From assembly GCA_024803745.1 (NCBI GenBank), contig JANJXV010000004.1, forward strand, positions 55,122,358 through 55,186,357: a stretch of 64,000 nt of DNA, read 5' to 3'. Of the stretch, positions 53,660 through 64,000 are shown piece after piece. The notes beneath the pieces were generated by a model that saw only the letters and a list, made by a program, of their open reading frames with translations, did not search any database and had not been told where the DNA came from. The position numbers and the translations under genes were made by a program. This DNA comes from Megascapheus bottae. Lineage: Eukaryota > Chordata > Mammalia > Rodentia > Geomyidae. The stretch's first letter is position 1; each line of letters begins with the position of its first letter.

Positions 53660-54800
53660 AATTCTCTCCAAAGAAACAAGGCCAGAAGTCAGTGCCATAT
53701 AGAACAAGCACATCTTAGGAAGACTGTGAGTAGACGGCCAGAAATCAATCTACTCTTGGCATACACATAGTCACATGAGGAATGGCTCACCCAAAGTTAA
53801 TGAGACATAGAATAGAAGTGGATTAATGCTAAAACGCTTCAGTGTTTGGGCGAGAAAACATCAGCTGTCTAATCCTGGGCCTAGTGGCAACTTCTCACAG
53901 GAAGAAGCAGGGGAAGCATCGGTGAGTAAGCAGCATCTGTGAGGATGAGACCACAGTGGCAGAAGAGCAAGTAGAATGTGGTGAGGTTAACTGTCCTACC
54001 AGACTGTTGAAAGCTTTCTGTCTAGTCTGACTATGCAGAATAACTCATTTACTACTTCTACTTCACAGCTTTTATCCTGCTTTTGCTTTCAAAGTCTTTG
54101 ATAATAGCCATTTACTATTTGAAAGGACTATGGGTGATCTGCCTTTTAAGATCTATTTTTCCAAATTGTGCCTTTAACTTGCTGTCCTTTCAAGTCTAAC
54201 TCTTCTTCTGTGTAGTCTTAAGCATCTCAGCATGGGAGGAAGGTAGAGCTGGAGAGAGGACCCAGACTCCCCACACCATAGCAGAAATAGCTCTGATTTA
54301 ACTGGTTTTATTTACATAACATTCCATGGAAAGTGTTAAAGAAAAATAGGCACATTCGAGTGCCTATTAATTTCCTTATCTTTACCAAGAAAAGTCAATC
54401 TAATTTCTTTTCAGTCACATTTGACTACAGATAATACTACCCAGTTTTAATTTGTTTTATCAATTACATTCAACTCTGAATTATTTTTGCTACTAAAGTA
54501 AGTAAAAAGTAAAATCTTTACTCAAAGGATAAAGCCCAGTCATTATCTTTATCTTTAAGGTAAGATTTTAACAGAATGTCTCTCAAGAAAATTCTAACAG
54601 TACTATACAAACACTGAGCCAATATATCATTTTGAAATATATAGCACTCAATAGGAAACATGGTAAAGATCTTTATTATTCAGAGTTCACATTCACAATT
54701 TTTTTATTATTTGAAACACATCCAAAAGATCTATAACATAAGGCATGAGTTTAAATGAAAAGCTCTTGACACAGGCATCTCAATCTAATGGTGTTCTTTT
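53660..54800. other. Unique DNA, about 1.1 kb
   Basis: Nothing recognised. Confidence 0.45.
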
Positions 54801-54803
54801 CTG

Positions 54804-55180
54804 TATTAGTCAACTTCCTATTACTATAAGAAAATACCTGAGACAATTAGTTTTAAGGAAACATGTCTATTTGGCTTAGGGAGCTGGTGGTTCTGTACAG
54901 GAACAAGTGACTCTGTTGCAGTAGGCCACTAGAGAAGGTGGCACATCATAGCAGAACTCTGTAACAGAGCAAAATGCATAGCTCTGGAGCCAGGGACCAG
55001 AGAACAGAAGAGAGGCTGGGCCAGGGGTTCCACTCTTGCTTTCAGGGATACACCACCAGTAACCTAGGCACTACTTCTTAAAAGTCCACTGTACCTCCGA
55101 ATACTGCCACCCTGTGAACCAAGCCTAGTGCATAGATCTTGTACCAGGAAACACTACCTGTGCCCTGTTTAAAAAAATAC
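54804..55180 (-). mobile_element. ERVL-MaLR LTR, antisense
   Basis: Starts with the complement of the MaLR 3' end ('ctgtattagtcaacttccta', 'agaaaatacctgagaca'), then 'ggagctggtggttctgtaca' and 'ggcacatcatagcag'. The rest is diverged. No internal viral genes. Confidence 0.7.
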
Positions 55181-55233
55181 ACTTTTTTATGAAGGAGCCA
55201 CTTACACTTTTCAGTTATAACTTACTCCACTTG

Positions 55234-55391
55234 GAGGTTAGAGGTGTGGCTCAGGTGGTAGAACATCAACCAATTTCAAGTCTGGTCTCAGGAAAAAGAA
55301 AGGAGAAAGAGGGAGGGAGGGAGGGAGGGAGGGAGGGAGGAAGGAAGGAAGGAAGGAAGGAAGGAAGGAAGGAAGGAAGGAAGGAAGGAAG
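55234..55391 (+). repeat. ID-like fragment with (GGGA)n(GGAA)n tail
   Basis: 'gaggtgtggctcaggtggta' and 'gaacatcaacc' resemble the first part of an ID/dID unit. The tail at 55306-55391 is GGGA units followed by GGAA units. Confidence 0.7.
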
Positions 55392-55399
55392 TAAGTCCC

Positions 55400-56165
55400 C
55401 TGGGTCCATCCCACAATCAGACCCAAACTAACCCTGGATGTTCCTTCTGTGGAATTTTGTACATTTATAAGACTCAACTTGATTCCAAATACCTGTCTTA
55501 AACGCATAATCTTCATCATTTCAGGGCTTCGCCATCACATTCTCAACCCATGCCTTACATACTGCGATGCTATTTACTTTCAGTGGACACTGCAGGCTGA
55601 AAAGATGGTAAGGAACTAATTAGTTCTTGATTACTGTCACACATTACTGCTGGGTTCCGTGGAGACATTATGTCCTAGTAGGACTCTGCACAGTTATAGT
55701 TTATTATCTCAGCATTCCCTCAGGACTTACAAAACATGAACAAATAAAATCAAAAGTAGATAGAAATATATGCAGAGCATCTGAGACTTGCCACAATTTG
55801 ATTTCAAGTTTTCTACTACGATGAGATGAGAAAACAATACTTATTCGATAGAAACTGTACTTCAGATTTAGAATTGTGACTTTTTCCAGGCTACTAATAA
55901 GCAATACAATCACAGTCTCAGGACACTGAGCAGAAGAGAGAATTACAGCTCTAGTTAGCTCTCTGATCACATGTATAAAGCACCACTACTCTACAGCTTA
56001 AATGCACTACTGATCTAAAATATCATACATTTAATGATGGGTCCATGAAGACACAACCCTATCACAAGTCAAGCAGCAGAGCAGAAGTAAATAAAACAAT
56101 CACTAAGCAATAGTTGGTGATAAGTATATAAAAACAAAAAATAGAATATAGTAATGCAGAGGCAC
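55400..56165. other. Unique DNA
   Basis: Nothing recognised. Confidence 0.4.
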
Positions 56166-56169
56166 ACAA

Positions 56170-57100
56170 AAAATAAAGGCACGCAAAAAATTAAAAGTAT
56201 GCTCTATAAGAACATCAATATTGTTAATAAGTCTCTTAGAATAATCAGAAAAGAAAATGCAAATTGTCAATATCAGAAACAAGAAAGATCATATCATTGC
56301 AAATTCTATAGGCAGTAAAAACATATTAAGAAAAAATTATGTGTATTTGTATTTCTATAAATTCAACAACCTGTAAGAGGAAAGATACCTAGAACATGAA
56401 CTATCAAAGCACATTTAAGAAGAAACAGATCATCCAAATAGCTTTCTATTTAAAAAAATGAATTTTTAGATAAACCCACCTTCCCCTCCTCCCCACCCCA
56501 ACCCCAGGTAAAAACTTCAGACAAGTGCCAGTGGCTCGTGCCTATAATCCTAGCTCCTCAAAAGGCTGAGATCTGAAGATCACAGTTCAAAGCCAATCTA
56601 AACAGAAAAGTGTGTTAGACTCTATCTCCCAAAATTACCAGCAATTTAAACAGGGCTGATAGTAGAGTAGCTGCTTAGAAAATGTGAGACTCTGAATTGA
56701 AACTCTGATACCAGCCAAAAAAAAAAAACCTAAAAAAATCTCGAGAACAAAATGGTTTCTTTGGTAAATCACACCAAATACTTAAGGAAGAAATGATATA
56801 ACCTTTTCAGAAAATGAGAGAATAAATAAATTCCAAATCATTCTGCAAAGCTAAAATTACTCTGAAACCAACTAGATAGATATAAGAAAACTGCTGACCA
56901 ATATACAATAGGTCCAAAAAAGATTCTTTAAATTTAGCAAAAGCAAATCCAACAATATATAATGCAGACAATATTATACCTGACCTACTGTAGTTTATGC
57001 CAGGTATTCAAGGTTGGTTTAATCACAAAACTTGATCAATGTAGTTCACTACATTAAAATCAAAAAGGGCTTAAATTGTGTCATATGTATGTGTGTACAC
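56170..57100 (+). mobile_element. Ancient L1 ORF2 fragment split by a SINE
   Basis: L1 ORF2-like text: 'ttctataaattcaacaacct', and after the SINE 'ggtttctttggtaaatcac', 'ccaggtattcaaggttggtt' and 'gttcactacattaaaatca'. Too diverged for a frame. Confidence 0.6.
56516..56735 (+). repeat. B1-dID type SINE
   Basis: 7SL arm 'gccagtggctcgtgcctata' and 'agttcaaagccaatc', then a right arm 'gatagtagagtagctgctta' and 'gaattgaaactctgat', without the Geo insertion. Confidence 0.65.
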
Positions 57101-57104
57101 TCAC

Positions 57105-57110
<6 letters not shown>

Positions 57111-57163
<53 letters not shown>
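57111..57163 (+). repeat. (TG)n microsatellite
   Basis: About 26 TG units. Confidence 0.95.
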
Positions 57164-57164
<1 letters not shown>

Positions 57165-57166
<2 letters not shown>

Positions 57167-57359
57167 CCTGGGGCTTGAGCGCAGAACCTGAGCATTGTTC
57201 TTTCTGTGCTCAAGCTACCACTCCACTACTTGAGCTACAACTCCACTCCTTACTTTTTGGTGGTTAATTTCCTGCCTAGGCTGGCTCTTATCAGCAATCC
57301 TCCAATCTCAGCCTCCTGAGCAGCTAGGATTACAGGCATGAGTCATCAGTGCCTGACTA
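57165..57359 (-). repeat. 7SL-Geo composite SINE
   Basis: In complement: 'tcctggggcttgagcgcaga', 'ctacttgagctacaactcc', 'tttttggtggttaatttcc', 7SL arm 'tctcagcctcctgagcagct' and 'attacaggcatgagtcatc'. Confidence 0.8.
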
Positions 57360-57362
57360 AAT

Positions 57363-57690
57363 AATCTTGTCATTTTTTTTTTGACAATGGAGATGGAACT
57401 GGAAGGAAGTCGCTACACTTAGTGAAATTAGCTAGGCATAGGAAGGCCAAAGCCTCATGATCTCATGAATACGAGGAATCTAATCATGGAAGTTAAAAGT
57501 AGAATAGTGGTGAGCAGAGGCTTGGGAGTAGAGGGGAGTGGTTAGGAAAGTTTGATCAGTGAGCACTGAGTTACAGTTACATAGAAGTTCTGGTGTTCTG
57601 GTTCACAGTTGGATGGCTGTAGATAATTGTGAGGTACTGTAGGTATCAAATATATGACACATAATATAATTTATATTATATATTATACAC
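57363..57690 (+). mobile_element. Ancient L1 3' end
   Basis: 'gacaatggagatggaactgg', 'agtgaaattagctaggcata', 'catgatctcatgaata', 'ggtgagcagaggcttggg' and 'gttacagttacatag' match the end of an older L1 in order. Confidence 0.7.
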
Positions 57691-57892
57691 ATAAAGCTAC
57701 AAGAATTTTGAAATTTTTATTACAAAGAAATTATAAATATTGCGGAATAGATATACTTACCCAGTTTTGACCATTATGTGTGCATTTCTGTATTGGAATA
57801 GTATGTGGCACCTCATCAATATCTATAATCTTATGTGTCAATTTTTGAAAGTGAAAAAAACAAAGGAGAGATGTTTTATTTTGTTGTAGATT

Positions 57893-58142
57893 AAAAAGAA
57901 GTACTCGGGCTGGGAGTTTGGCCTAGTGGTTAAAGTGCTGCCTAGCCTGCATGAAGACCCGGGTTCGATTCCTCAGTACCACATACATAGAAAAAAAAAA
58001 GCCAGAAGTGGTGCTGAGGCTCAAGTGGTAGAGCTCTAGCCTTGAGAAAGTCCAAGGACAGTGCTCAGGCCCTGAGCTCAAGCCCAGGACTGGCAATAAA
58101 TAAATAAACAAATAAATAAATAATAAATAAAAAGAAGTACTC
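57893..58142 (+). repeat. Young IDL-Geo SINE with 14-bp TSD
   Basis: Dimer 57907-58128: 'tggcctagtggttaaagtgc', box B 'ggttcgattcc', linker 'gccagaagtggtgctgagg', Geo end 'gctcaagcccaggactggc', (AAAT)n tail. TSD 'aaaaagaagtactc' is perfect at 57893-57906 and 58129-58142. The GTTAAAGTGCT variant is present. Confidence 0.95.
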
Positions 58143-58364
58143 AAGGATCAGGGTTGTGGCCTAGTGGTTGAGTGCTTACCTACCATGCACAAAGCCCAGG
58201 GTTCAATTCCTTGGTACCACATGCACAGAAAAAGACTGAAGTGGTACCGTGCCTCAAGTGGTAGAGCACTAGCCTTGAGCAAAAAGTGTCCAAAGACAGT
58301 GCCCAGGCACTGAGTTCAAGCCCAAGGAGGAGGAGGAGGAGGAGGAGGAGGAGGAGGAGGAGGA
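58143..58364 (+). repeat. IDL-Geo SINE with (GGA)n tail
   Basis: Second dimer in tandem: 'tggcctagtggttgagtgct', 'ggttcaattcc', 'agactgaagtggtaccgtgc', 'gagttcaagccc'. The tail is about 13 GGA units (58326-58364) in place of poly(A). Confidence 0.9.
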
Positions 58365-58369
58365 ACGTG

Positions 58370-58775
58370 ATACTATGATTGGATATAGTATTCTTTATTC
58401 ATATATATATATTAATAGCACTACATCATTTTTTTAATTTTGTTACAGAAATAATATTCTCTTTAGAGCCAATAGATTTTTCTAATTTTCATGGAATTTC
58501 TAAAATTTTCATAATACTGTATCAGCAACAGGCACCTAAATATGCTACAATTGTAGTTTTCCCACAATAATTCTTTCAGTTAACACGTTTTCAAGACCTG
58601 TTGTCTTTTCTTCCTCATTGTTCTACCTCACCCTTCTGCACCCTATATAAGAGAATGCAAGGATATCTTTGCTGTTCCAGGCATGGTTTCCATGCTCCTC
58701 TCCTTATCTTGTTTGAACCTGGAACTTAAGGAATATTTGAACGGCAAAAAAAAACACAACTCAGCATCACAAGCA
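58370..58775. other. Unique AT-rich DNA
   Basis: Nothing recognised. Confidence 0.4.
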
Positions 58776-58779
58776 AGCC

Positions 58780-59040
58780 TAAAGCCACAATTCAGCAAGA
58801 AGTTATGCTTTCACTTGTACACCTGCAGTCCCTGCTGCTCCTGGGTTTTCATTTAAAAGCCCATCCTTCTCCCTAGAAGACAAGACTATACTGGAGTCTG
58901 AGATGATAACTCAAACAGTCCTCATCTTTCCTGAAAAAAATTAATAAACTTTTATTTACTTCTTCAAAATCCTGACTTCATTATTGTGAATTGTCATTGA
59001 GTTTGAGGGACTAAATTTCTGGTACCAATGTCATTTAATA
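58780..59040 (+). mobile_element. Possible LTR end
   Basis: 'tttaaaagcccatccttctc' (TATA-like), then AATAAA within 'attaataaacttttatttac', then a short end ('caaaatcctgacttcatt'). The layout resembles the U3-R-U5 end of an endogenous retroviral LTR. Boundaries and class are unresolved. Confidence 0.35.
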
Positions 59041-59317
59041 ATTCACATAATTATAATTTATTTCATTTATAATTCATATCCTTATACCATTGGAGCAAAG
59101 AAGCACCAATGTGAGGACTCCTGAACACATTAATTATATCAGATTCAGGGAGCCTAAATTTCCTATTAACTAAAAGGCCAAGTGGAAGTCTAATGGAAAG
59201 ACATAGCTATTAAGGACCCTATTGAAATACAAGCTAAATGTCAGAATAATAAAGTTTTATGAGTGCTTACCTCCAAGGACAAAAATAAATAAAAATAAAA
59301 TATTTTAAAAAAACATA

Positions 59318-59480
59318 AAATAATCAATAAATGTGGAAAGACACAAAAGAAATTCTGCAACAATTTCCTGAGCCTAATAAAGGTTGACCATGAGAAGTTC
59401 ATAATTAATATCAGGCATAATAGGGGCTGAACACTTTTCTCCTAAAATCAAGATCAAGGCTTTATCTACAAAAGGAAGGA
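59318..59480 (+). mobile_element. Ancient L1 ORF2 fragment
   Basis: 'ttcataattaatatcaggca' followed by 'ggggctgaacacttttctcc' and 'taaaatcaagatcaagg' matches a piece of the RT region of an old L1. Confidence 0.55.
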
Positions 59481-59547
59481 CTGATGACTAGAATGTCATT
59501 GGAATTAGAAATTTTTATCTCTTTAAAAGATACAAAAATGAATGTGG

Positions 59548-59838
59548 ATGCTCACAGTTGCTAGGCAACTGCTCTATCTCTTGAGCCACACTTACAGTCC
59601 CTTCTGCTTAACGTTAGTTTTTCAGATAGAATCTTCAAATTCTGCCTAAGACTGGCCTCAGATAATGATCCTCCTATTGATGTCCCCGTTTTAGCTGGGA
59701 TTCCAGGTATACAGCACCATACTCAGATTGTCAGTTGAGTTAAGAAGTCTCCCTAACTTAGTTCAGGCTAGCCTTAAATCACAGCACTTCCAGTATCTGC
59801 TTCCCAAGTAGTGGGAAGACAGGTATAACTGTACCAAA
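59548..59838 (-). repeat. 7SL-7SL-ID trimeric SINE (old)
   Basis: In complement: an ID-like unit ('tgctaggcaactgctctatc', 'ttgagccacacttacag'), a 7SL unit ('agactggcctcagataatga', 'agctgggattccaggtatac') and a second 7SL unit ('tcaggctagccttaaatcac', 'gtagtgggaagacaggtat'). Same order as the loci at 24133 and 52614. Confidence 0.6.
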
Positions 59839-59863
59839 AGACAATTTTACGAGAATAAGGTAG

Positions 59864-60052
59864 CACAGCTGATTGTGGCTCGTGTCTGTAATCTCAACGA
59901 CTTGAGAGGTGGGGAAGGAGATCATCAAGTCAGAGGCCAGCCTGAGCCACTCAGTGCAATCCTGTCTCAAAATAAAATCAAGGACATTAAGGTTCAATGG
60001 TAGCTTGCTTACTCAGCATGGGCCCTGGGTTCAATCTTCAGTACCTCCAAGG
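59864..60052 (+). repeat. B1-dID SINE (well preserved)
   Basis: Left B1 arm: 'gctcgtgtctgtaatctcaa', 'gaggccagcctgagccactc', 'atcctgtctcaaaataaaat'. Right dID arm: 'ttcaatggtagcttgcttac', 'ggccctgggttcaatcttca'. It resembles the B1-dID family of squirrel-related rodents and lacks the Geo insertion. Confidence 0.85.
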
Positions 60053-60055
60053 ACA

Positions 60056-60240
60056 GGGGATGGGGAGGAAGGAGGAGGGCTAAGGGAAGAAGAAAGGGAG
60101 GGATAAATGGTAAGGAAGAGAGGGCAAGGGAGGGTGGAAAGAGGGAAGGAAGAGGGAAGGAGGGAGAGAGAAGGGAAGGAGGGAAGGAGGGAATGAGGAG
60201 AGGGGAGGGGGGAGAGAAGGGAAGGAGACAGGGAGGAAAG
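60056..60240 (+). repeat. Purine-rich GGGA/GGAA tract
   Basis: About 185 bases of irregular GGGA, GGAA and GAGG units following the SINE tail. Confidence 0.9.
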
Positions 60241-60289
60241 TCAAGTCACAGAATGGGAGAATTTACTTGCTAATCACATAGATGAAGAC

Positions 60290-61145
60290 TTTTATCCAGA
60301 GTAGTATTTAAGAATTCTCAATATTCAATTTAAAAACTCACCAGGTGAAAAATTTAAACATACACTTCACCAAAGAGATATAGAGTGGGCAAGAAAGGAT
60401 GCTAAATTAGCATCCTTTAGGGAAATGCGAATTCCAAAAACGAACGGGAAAACAGTCCACAACTCTGTTTACAATTAAGATGGACCCCCCTCCCCCACCC
60501 CCACCCCCAGTGTTGGCAAAGATAAGAAACAATTTATGCACTCTTAGGGGGTAAAGCAAATGTCCATTTGCTTAAAAAAATAAGTACACATCTACTCTAT
60601 GACTTTGTTATTCTATTCTTAGATACTTACACAACAAAAATGAAAACACATATCCACATAGATTGGTAAACATTTGTTTAGATGCTTTATTTATTGTAGC
60701 CCAATTCTGGAAACAGCCCAACTTTTCATCCATAAATAACCAAGTATAGTCACACAGTGTCACGCTACTCAACAATAAAAGCATGTTTCAATAACCTGGG
60801 TGGGTCTCAAAATAAGTAAGCCCAATGAAAAAAGCCAAAGAGAGTAAGTAGTGTTTGATCTTATTTATGTAAGAACTGATACATCTAGAAAATAAGCAAA
60901 GACATCTGTAGCAACAGAAAGCAGATGAGGAGTTGCCAAGAACTAAAGGCCGGGTGTAAAGGAGGAAGGAAGAATTATAAGATACAGAACCTAGTTGATA
61001 GCACTTATAAACTTAATTGTGCTATCATTTCATGTATATACATTTCAAGTGTTTATAGAGAGAGAGATACATGTATATGCCCAAACTGATAATATAATGA
61101 ACTTTAAATACATGCAGTTTATTTTATGTCAAGAAAACTTTTTTA
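60290..61145 (+). mobile_element. Ancient L1 3' end
   Basis: Long colinear match to an old mammalian L1 distal region: 'gtagcccaattctggaaaca', 'gtcacgctactcaacaataa', 'gcaacagaaagcagatgagg', 'tatacatttcaagtgttt' and 'catgcagtttattttatgtc'. A C-rich run sits at 60484-60512. Confidence 0.75.
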
Positions 61146-61158
61146 GAATGCCTTACTT

Positions 61159-61160
<2 letters not shown>

Positions 61161-61208
<48 letters not shown>
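61161..61208 (+). repeat. (TG)n microsatellite
   Basis: About 23 TG units. Confidence 0.95.
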
Positions 61209-61209
<1 letters not shown>

Positions 61210-61325
61210 CTTTCTGCAGGTTAAGTGAAAGTAAGACCCTCACAGAATTTCTTCCCAAGCTGGCTTCGACCCTGGATCCTTAGATCTCAGCCTCCTGAGT
61301 AGATAAGAGGATCTATATATGCCTT
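61210..61325 (-). repeat. 7SL-derived SINE, left arm only
   Basis: In complement: 'cccaagctggcttcgaccct', 'ggatccttagatctcagcct', 'cctgagtagataagagg'. No Geo arm is visible beyond the TG tract. Confidence 0.6.
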
Positions 61326-61329
61326 GACC

Positions 61330-62115
61330 CATGATCTGCTTTTTTAAAAATGCTCTCTCTGTTTGCTGTCCTCAGAGCTCAGGTCCACATAGCCACGGCG
61401 GAGGGCTAAGCCCAAGCCTTCTGCCCTTCAACTGAAACCCGGCAATCCTAGCCATCCAAGCGGAGGTAAGCCCACTGGTAATGCAGTGTGCAGTCCCCTG
61501 GGGGAGGTCTTAACTCTTTCAGGATGTGTAAACCCACACTGAAGCCCTCATTAACAACATTTCAGAGCTGTTAATCACTGTGACTTTTAAAAGGTCATGG
61601 AGCTGCAGCAACAGTTGAAGAGAACCCAAACTTTCTCCAACTGTTATTTATTCTTCCAGTGCCTAAGGAAGCCCTCTTGAGAGAGAAATTATATCTGGAT
61701 GGATTAGAAAATGTCTCTGGAAACTCTATTAACTCAGTACTGACAGGAGAAGGATATATCCTTAGCCACTTCACTCTCTTTTAAATCCGTCATTAGGAAG
61801 GTTTGCAGACTCTGGCTCAGTAGTGCATTGCGGGCCTTTAGAGTCCTAAGAGTTTTTAAGACCACAGGGACCCTTTGACTCTACACTCTTCCTGTAATCC
61901 TCTACTGAGCATCGCTTTGGGCCAAGCTACTGATGAGATTCAAGTAAAGATTCACAGTTACGTTCTGTCCTTCCACATCATAGTAACCATATTTGGGGGT
62001 TACTAGACCTCCATATCCATGTTTCCAATATTCCTGTTGCAGGAAAGAAGCAATGTTTATAACATACCCTTAGGAATGACTGGCTTAAGCAGAGTTGGCT
62101 TGATCCAAACAAAAA
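61330..62115. other. Unique DNA with a splice-bounded segment
   Basis: Contains 61376-61465 (90 bases, several CpGs) between a strong acceptor ('gtttgctgtcctcag') and a strong donor ('gcggag|gtaagc') on the plus strand. Each frame has a stop, so it would be a non-coding exon if real. Confidence 0.35.
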
Positions 62116-62119
62116 CCAA

Positions 62120-62212
62120 CCCTTTTCTACCTGGGCTGGTTTCATACTACATTCTTTGAATCTCAGCATCCTGAGCTGGGCTAAGCTGACAGGCATGAGC
62201 TACCTCCCCCTC
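62120..62212 (-). repeat. 7SL-derived SINE fragment
   Basis: In complement: 'tacctgggctggtttcatac', 'gaatctcagcatcctgagct', 'gacaggcatgagctacc'. Confidence 0.55.
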
Positions 62213-62214
62213 CG

Positions 62215-63300
62215 CCAAAGCTTTCTCCCCTTTCTAAATTCTTGGTCGTGAAGTCACCAACCAAGAGGCACAAGGGAGAAACCATTTTCCTTTTTGAATA
62301 GTGCTGCTGTCTTTGAGTATTCATATCCTTTTGGGGTTCTCAGATTTGATGAGCCAGGCCACCCAAAGTCTGGATGATCTTAAAAACTTGCCCACCATTC
62401 ATCTCCACTCTACTTTCTGTCTGAGAACCAAACTCTCCATTTTCTAAAGAAAAGTATTTCCATAATGGACAACGCTGATGACATAGCTAAGCAAACCCTC
62501 TAAGCTTGAGGCTTCATTAACATCTTCCAAATGTCTCTTAAAGGTAGGCATGTGCCTGCCATTCGATTGCAGCATGACAAAACAAAAGCCTCTATGATAC
62601 TGAAAACTTGAGTGAAATAATAAATTCAAGAGCCTTTGCAGCCCCTTACATATCTCTGAATTATAACCATGGCTCAGCAAAGCATGGTGGGCCTGCTTTC
62701 AGTAATCTGGATCTTCCACACTATGGTAAGACCAAATGGGAGCCAATATGAAGTGTGAATAATTCTTTGAAGGAGTGGAGGTCATTTGGGGAAGATAAAA
62801 GTAGTTTGCAGAGAGTGTTATCTGCTCCATTCACATACAGCTCCCTGTGGTAGCTATAGATAGGGAGAAGGGATTTATTCTCAGATTCTGACTCCATTAG
62901 TGTTATGTGATTTGTATATTTATAAGAGAATCCCTGAAGAAGGAGCCCAGGAAAAGAAGAAATGTATAAGACCCAGGTGAGATGCTATCAAAGTGATGTG
63001 ATGACCAGAGTTTTTGTCTTCCTGGCCACAGGACTGGGAAAAAGAAACAGGGAAAGCAAATCATTTAACATGGCTGAAGCTAAGGGGCAGGGGGGAGAAA
63101 TGGGATAATGGGACAGACAGAATGAGAGGGCCACAAAAGGGAGAAGACAAAGGTAAAGATGGAAGGGTGAGGCCAGAATATAGTGAACCATTTGAGCTTT
63201 GAGCAGAGTTTGCACTTGACTTGGTAGTTGACTTAGAAGTTGTTGAAGGCTTTAGAATGTAGAATTGGCATGTCAAAATTAATCTCAGGAAAAGCAACCT
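62215..63300. other. Unique DNA, about 1.1 kb
   Basis: Nothing recognised. Confidence 0.45.
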
Positions 63301-63305
63301 AGATG

Positions 63306-63537
63306 CAATGCTACAAAGGTTTGTTTTTGTTTTTTGCCAGTCCTGGGGCTTGAACTCAGGGCCTGGGCACTGTCCCTGAGCTAATTCTTTAGCTCAAGTC
63401 TAGCATTCTACCACTTGAGTCACAGTGCCACTTCCAGCTTTTTCTGTTTATGTGGTACTGAGGAATCAAACCCGGGGCTTCATGCATACTAGGCAAGTAT
63501 TCTACCCCTAAGCCACATTCCCAGCCCAATGCTAGAA
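63306..63537 (-). repeat. IDL-Geo SINE with 11-bp TSD
   Basis: Dimer in complement at about 63317-63526: Geo end 'gccagtcctggggcttgaac', 'ctgagctaattctttagctc', left box B 'gaatcaaacccg', and box A region 'taagccacattcccagccc'. Its Geo arm is of the type usually joined to 7SL. Flanks 'caatgctacaa' and 'caatgctagaa' are the TSD. Confidence 0.9.
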
Positions 63538-63539
63538 CA

Positions 63540-63890
63540 GTTTGAAGAGGGAAAGAACAGAATGGCAACAAAGACCCGGCCATAAACTAGACCATGAATT
63601 TGAGCTCAGCTTCTGAAGTGCCAATGAGTTATCTCCCCTGAATATCGCCAGACACTCTGACCACTGCAAACCTTTGATGCTAGGGAAGGTTTGGGGAAGT
63701 AACAGGAACAAGACAAGCATAGTGGAATTGTGTGGATTTGGGGGCCTCTACCACATTGATGTCTCTGATTCCGCTGCCTTGGGGGACTGAAGTCCTGGTC
63801 CTCAGACATTAGGGTAATCTTGAACACAAGTCCTATAATGTCTGCAACAAACTGTCCTTGTTCTAGCCTAGTCCTATATGTTCTTTTGTA
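63540..63890. other. Unique DNA
   Basis: Nothing recognised. Confidence 0.4.
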
Positions 63891-63894
63891 GCAG

Positions 63895-64000
63895 GACACT
63901 GAAGGTTCATGCTTGTAATCCTAGCTACTCAGGAGGCTGAGATCTGAGGATTATGATTCAAAGAAATTCCGGGCAGGAAAGTCTAGTGAGATTATTTCCC
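63895..64000 (+). repeat. 7SL-Geo SINE, cut by window end
   Basis: 7SL left arm 'gttcatgcttgtaatcctag', 'ctactcaggaggctgagatc' and 'gggcaggaaagtctagtgag'. The linker and right arm lie beyond the window. Confidence 0.8.

Overview
This is nuclear DNA from a rodent, almost certainly a geomyoid (kangaroo rat, pocket mouse or pocket gopher). The marker is a dimeric SINE with an ID-like left half derived from tRNA-Ala and a right half known as Geo. This IDL-Geo family is reported only from Geomyidae and Heteromyidae. I count about 18 copies here, many with clean target-site duplications (TSDs). The rest is AT-rich intergenic or intronic sequence with mammal-wide fossils (MIR, hAT, MaLR LTRs, old L1) under younger rodent insertions. 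I see no bacterial, plasmid or CRISPR feature and no tRNA or rRNA gene. I can assign no stretch to a known host gene.

Layout. 1-13 kb: mostly unique DNA with scattered SINEs and one short candidate terminal coding exon at 10652-10741 (+). 13-17.7 kb: a dense nest of SINEs and L1 pieces over an old antisense L1 5' region. 18-21.5 kb: a solo LTR, a hAT fragment, an old L1 split by a MaLR LTR, and a long TG tract. 21.5-24.1 kb: mostly unique. 24.1-29.6 kb: several 5'-truncated L1 copies. 30-38.8 kb: SINEs, two MIRs, a large pyrimidine microsatellite fused to an antisense L1, and unique DNA.

39085-46334 is a full-length L1 of about 7.25 kb with a GC-rich 5' UTR, a broken ORF1, a broken ORF2 and a 3' UTR. 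It is flanked by perfect 14-bp TSDs and sits in the tail of an IDL-Geo SINE. 46.3-49.1 kb and 51.4-52.2 kb are mostly unique. 49-53.7 kb is again a nest, with two SINEs split by L1 insertions. 53.7-64 kb alternates unique DNA with old L1, a MaLR LTR, B1-dID SINEs and microsatellites.

How the parts relate. L1 encodes the endonuclease and reverse transcriptase. The SINEs carry pol III promoter boxes but no protein, and their A-rich TSDs match L1-type target priming. Three loci show a new element re-using the target site of an older one. The most interesting structural point is that a 7SL-derived (B1/Alu-like) left arm and the IDL left arm share the same Geo right arm. This gives two composite SINE lineages, while older loci keep B1-dID and 7SL-7SL-dID forms.
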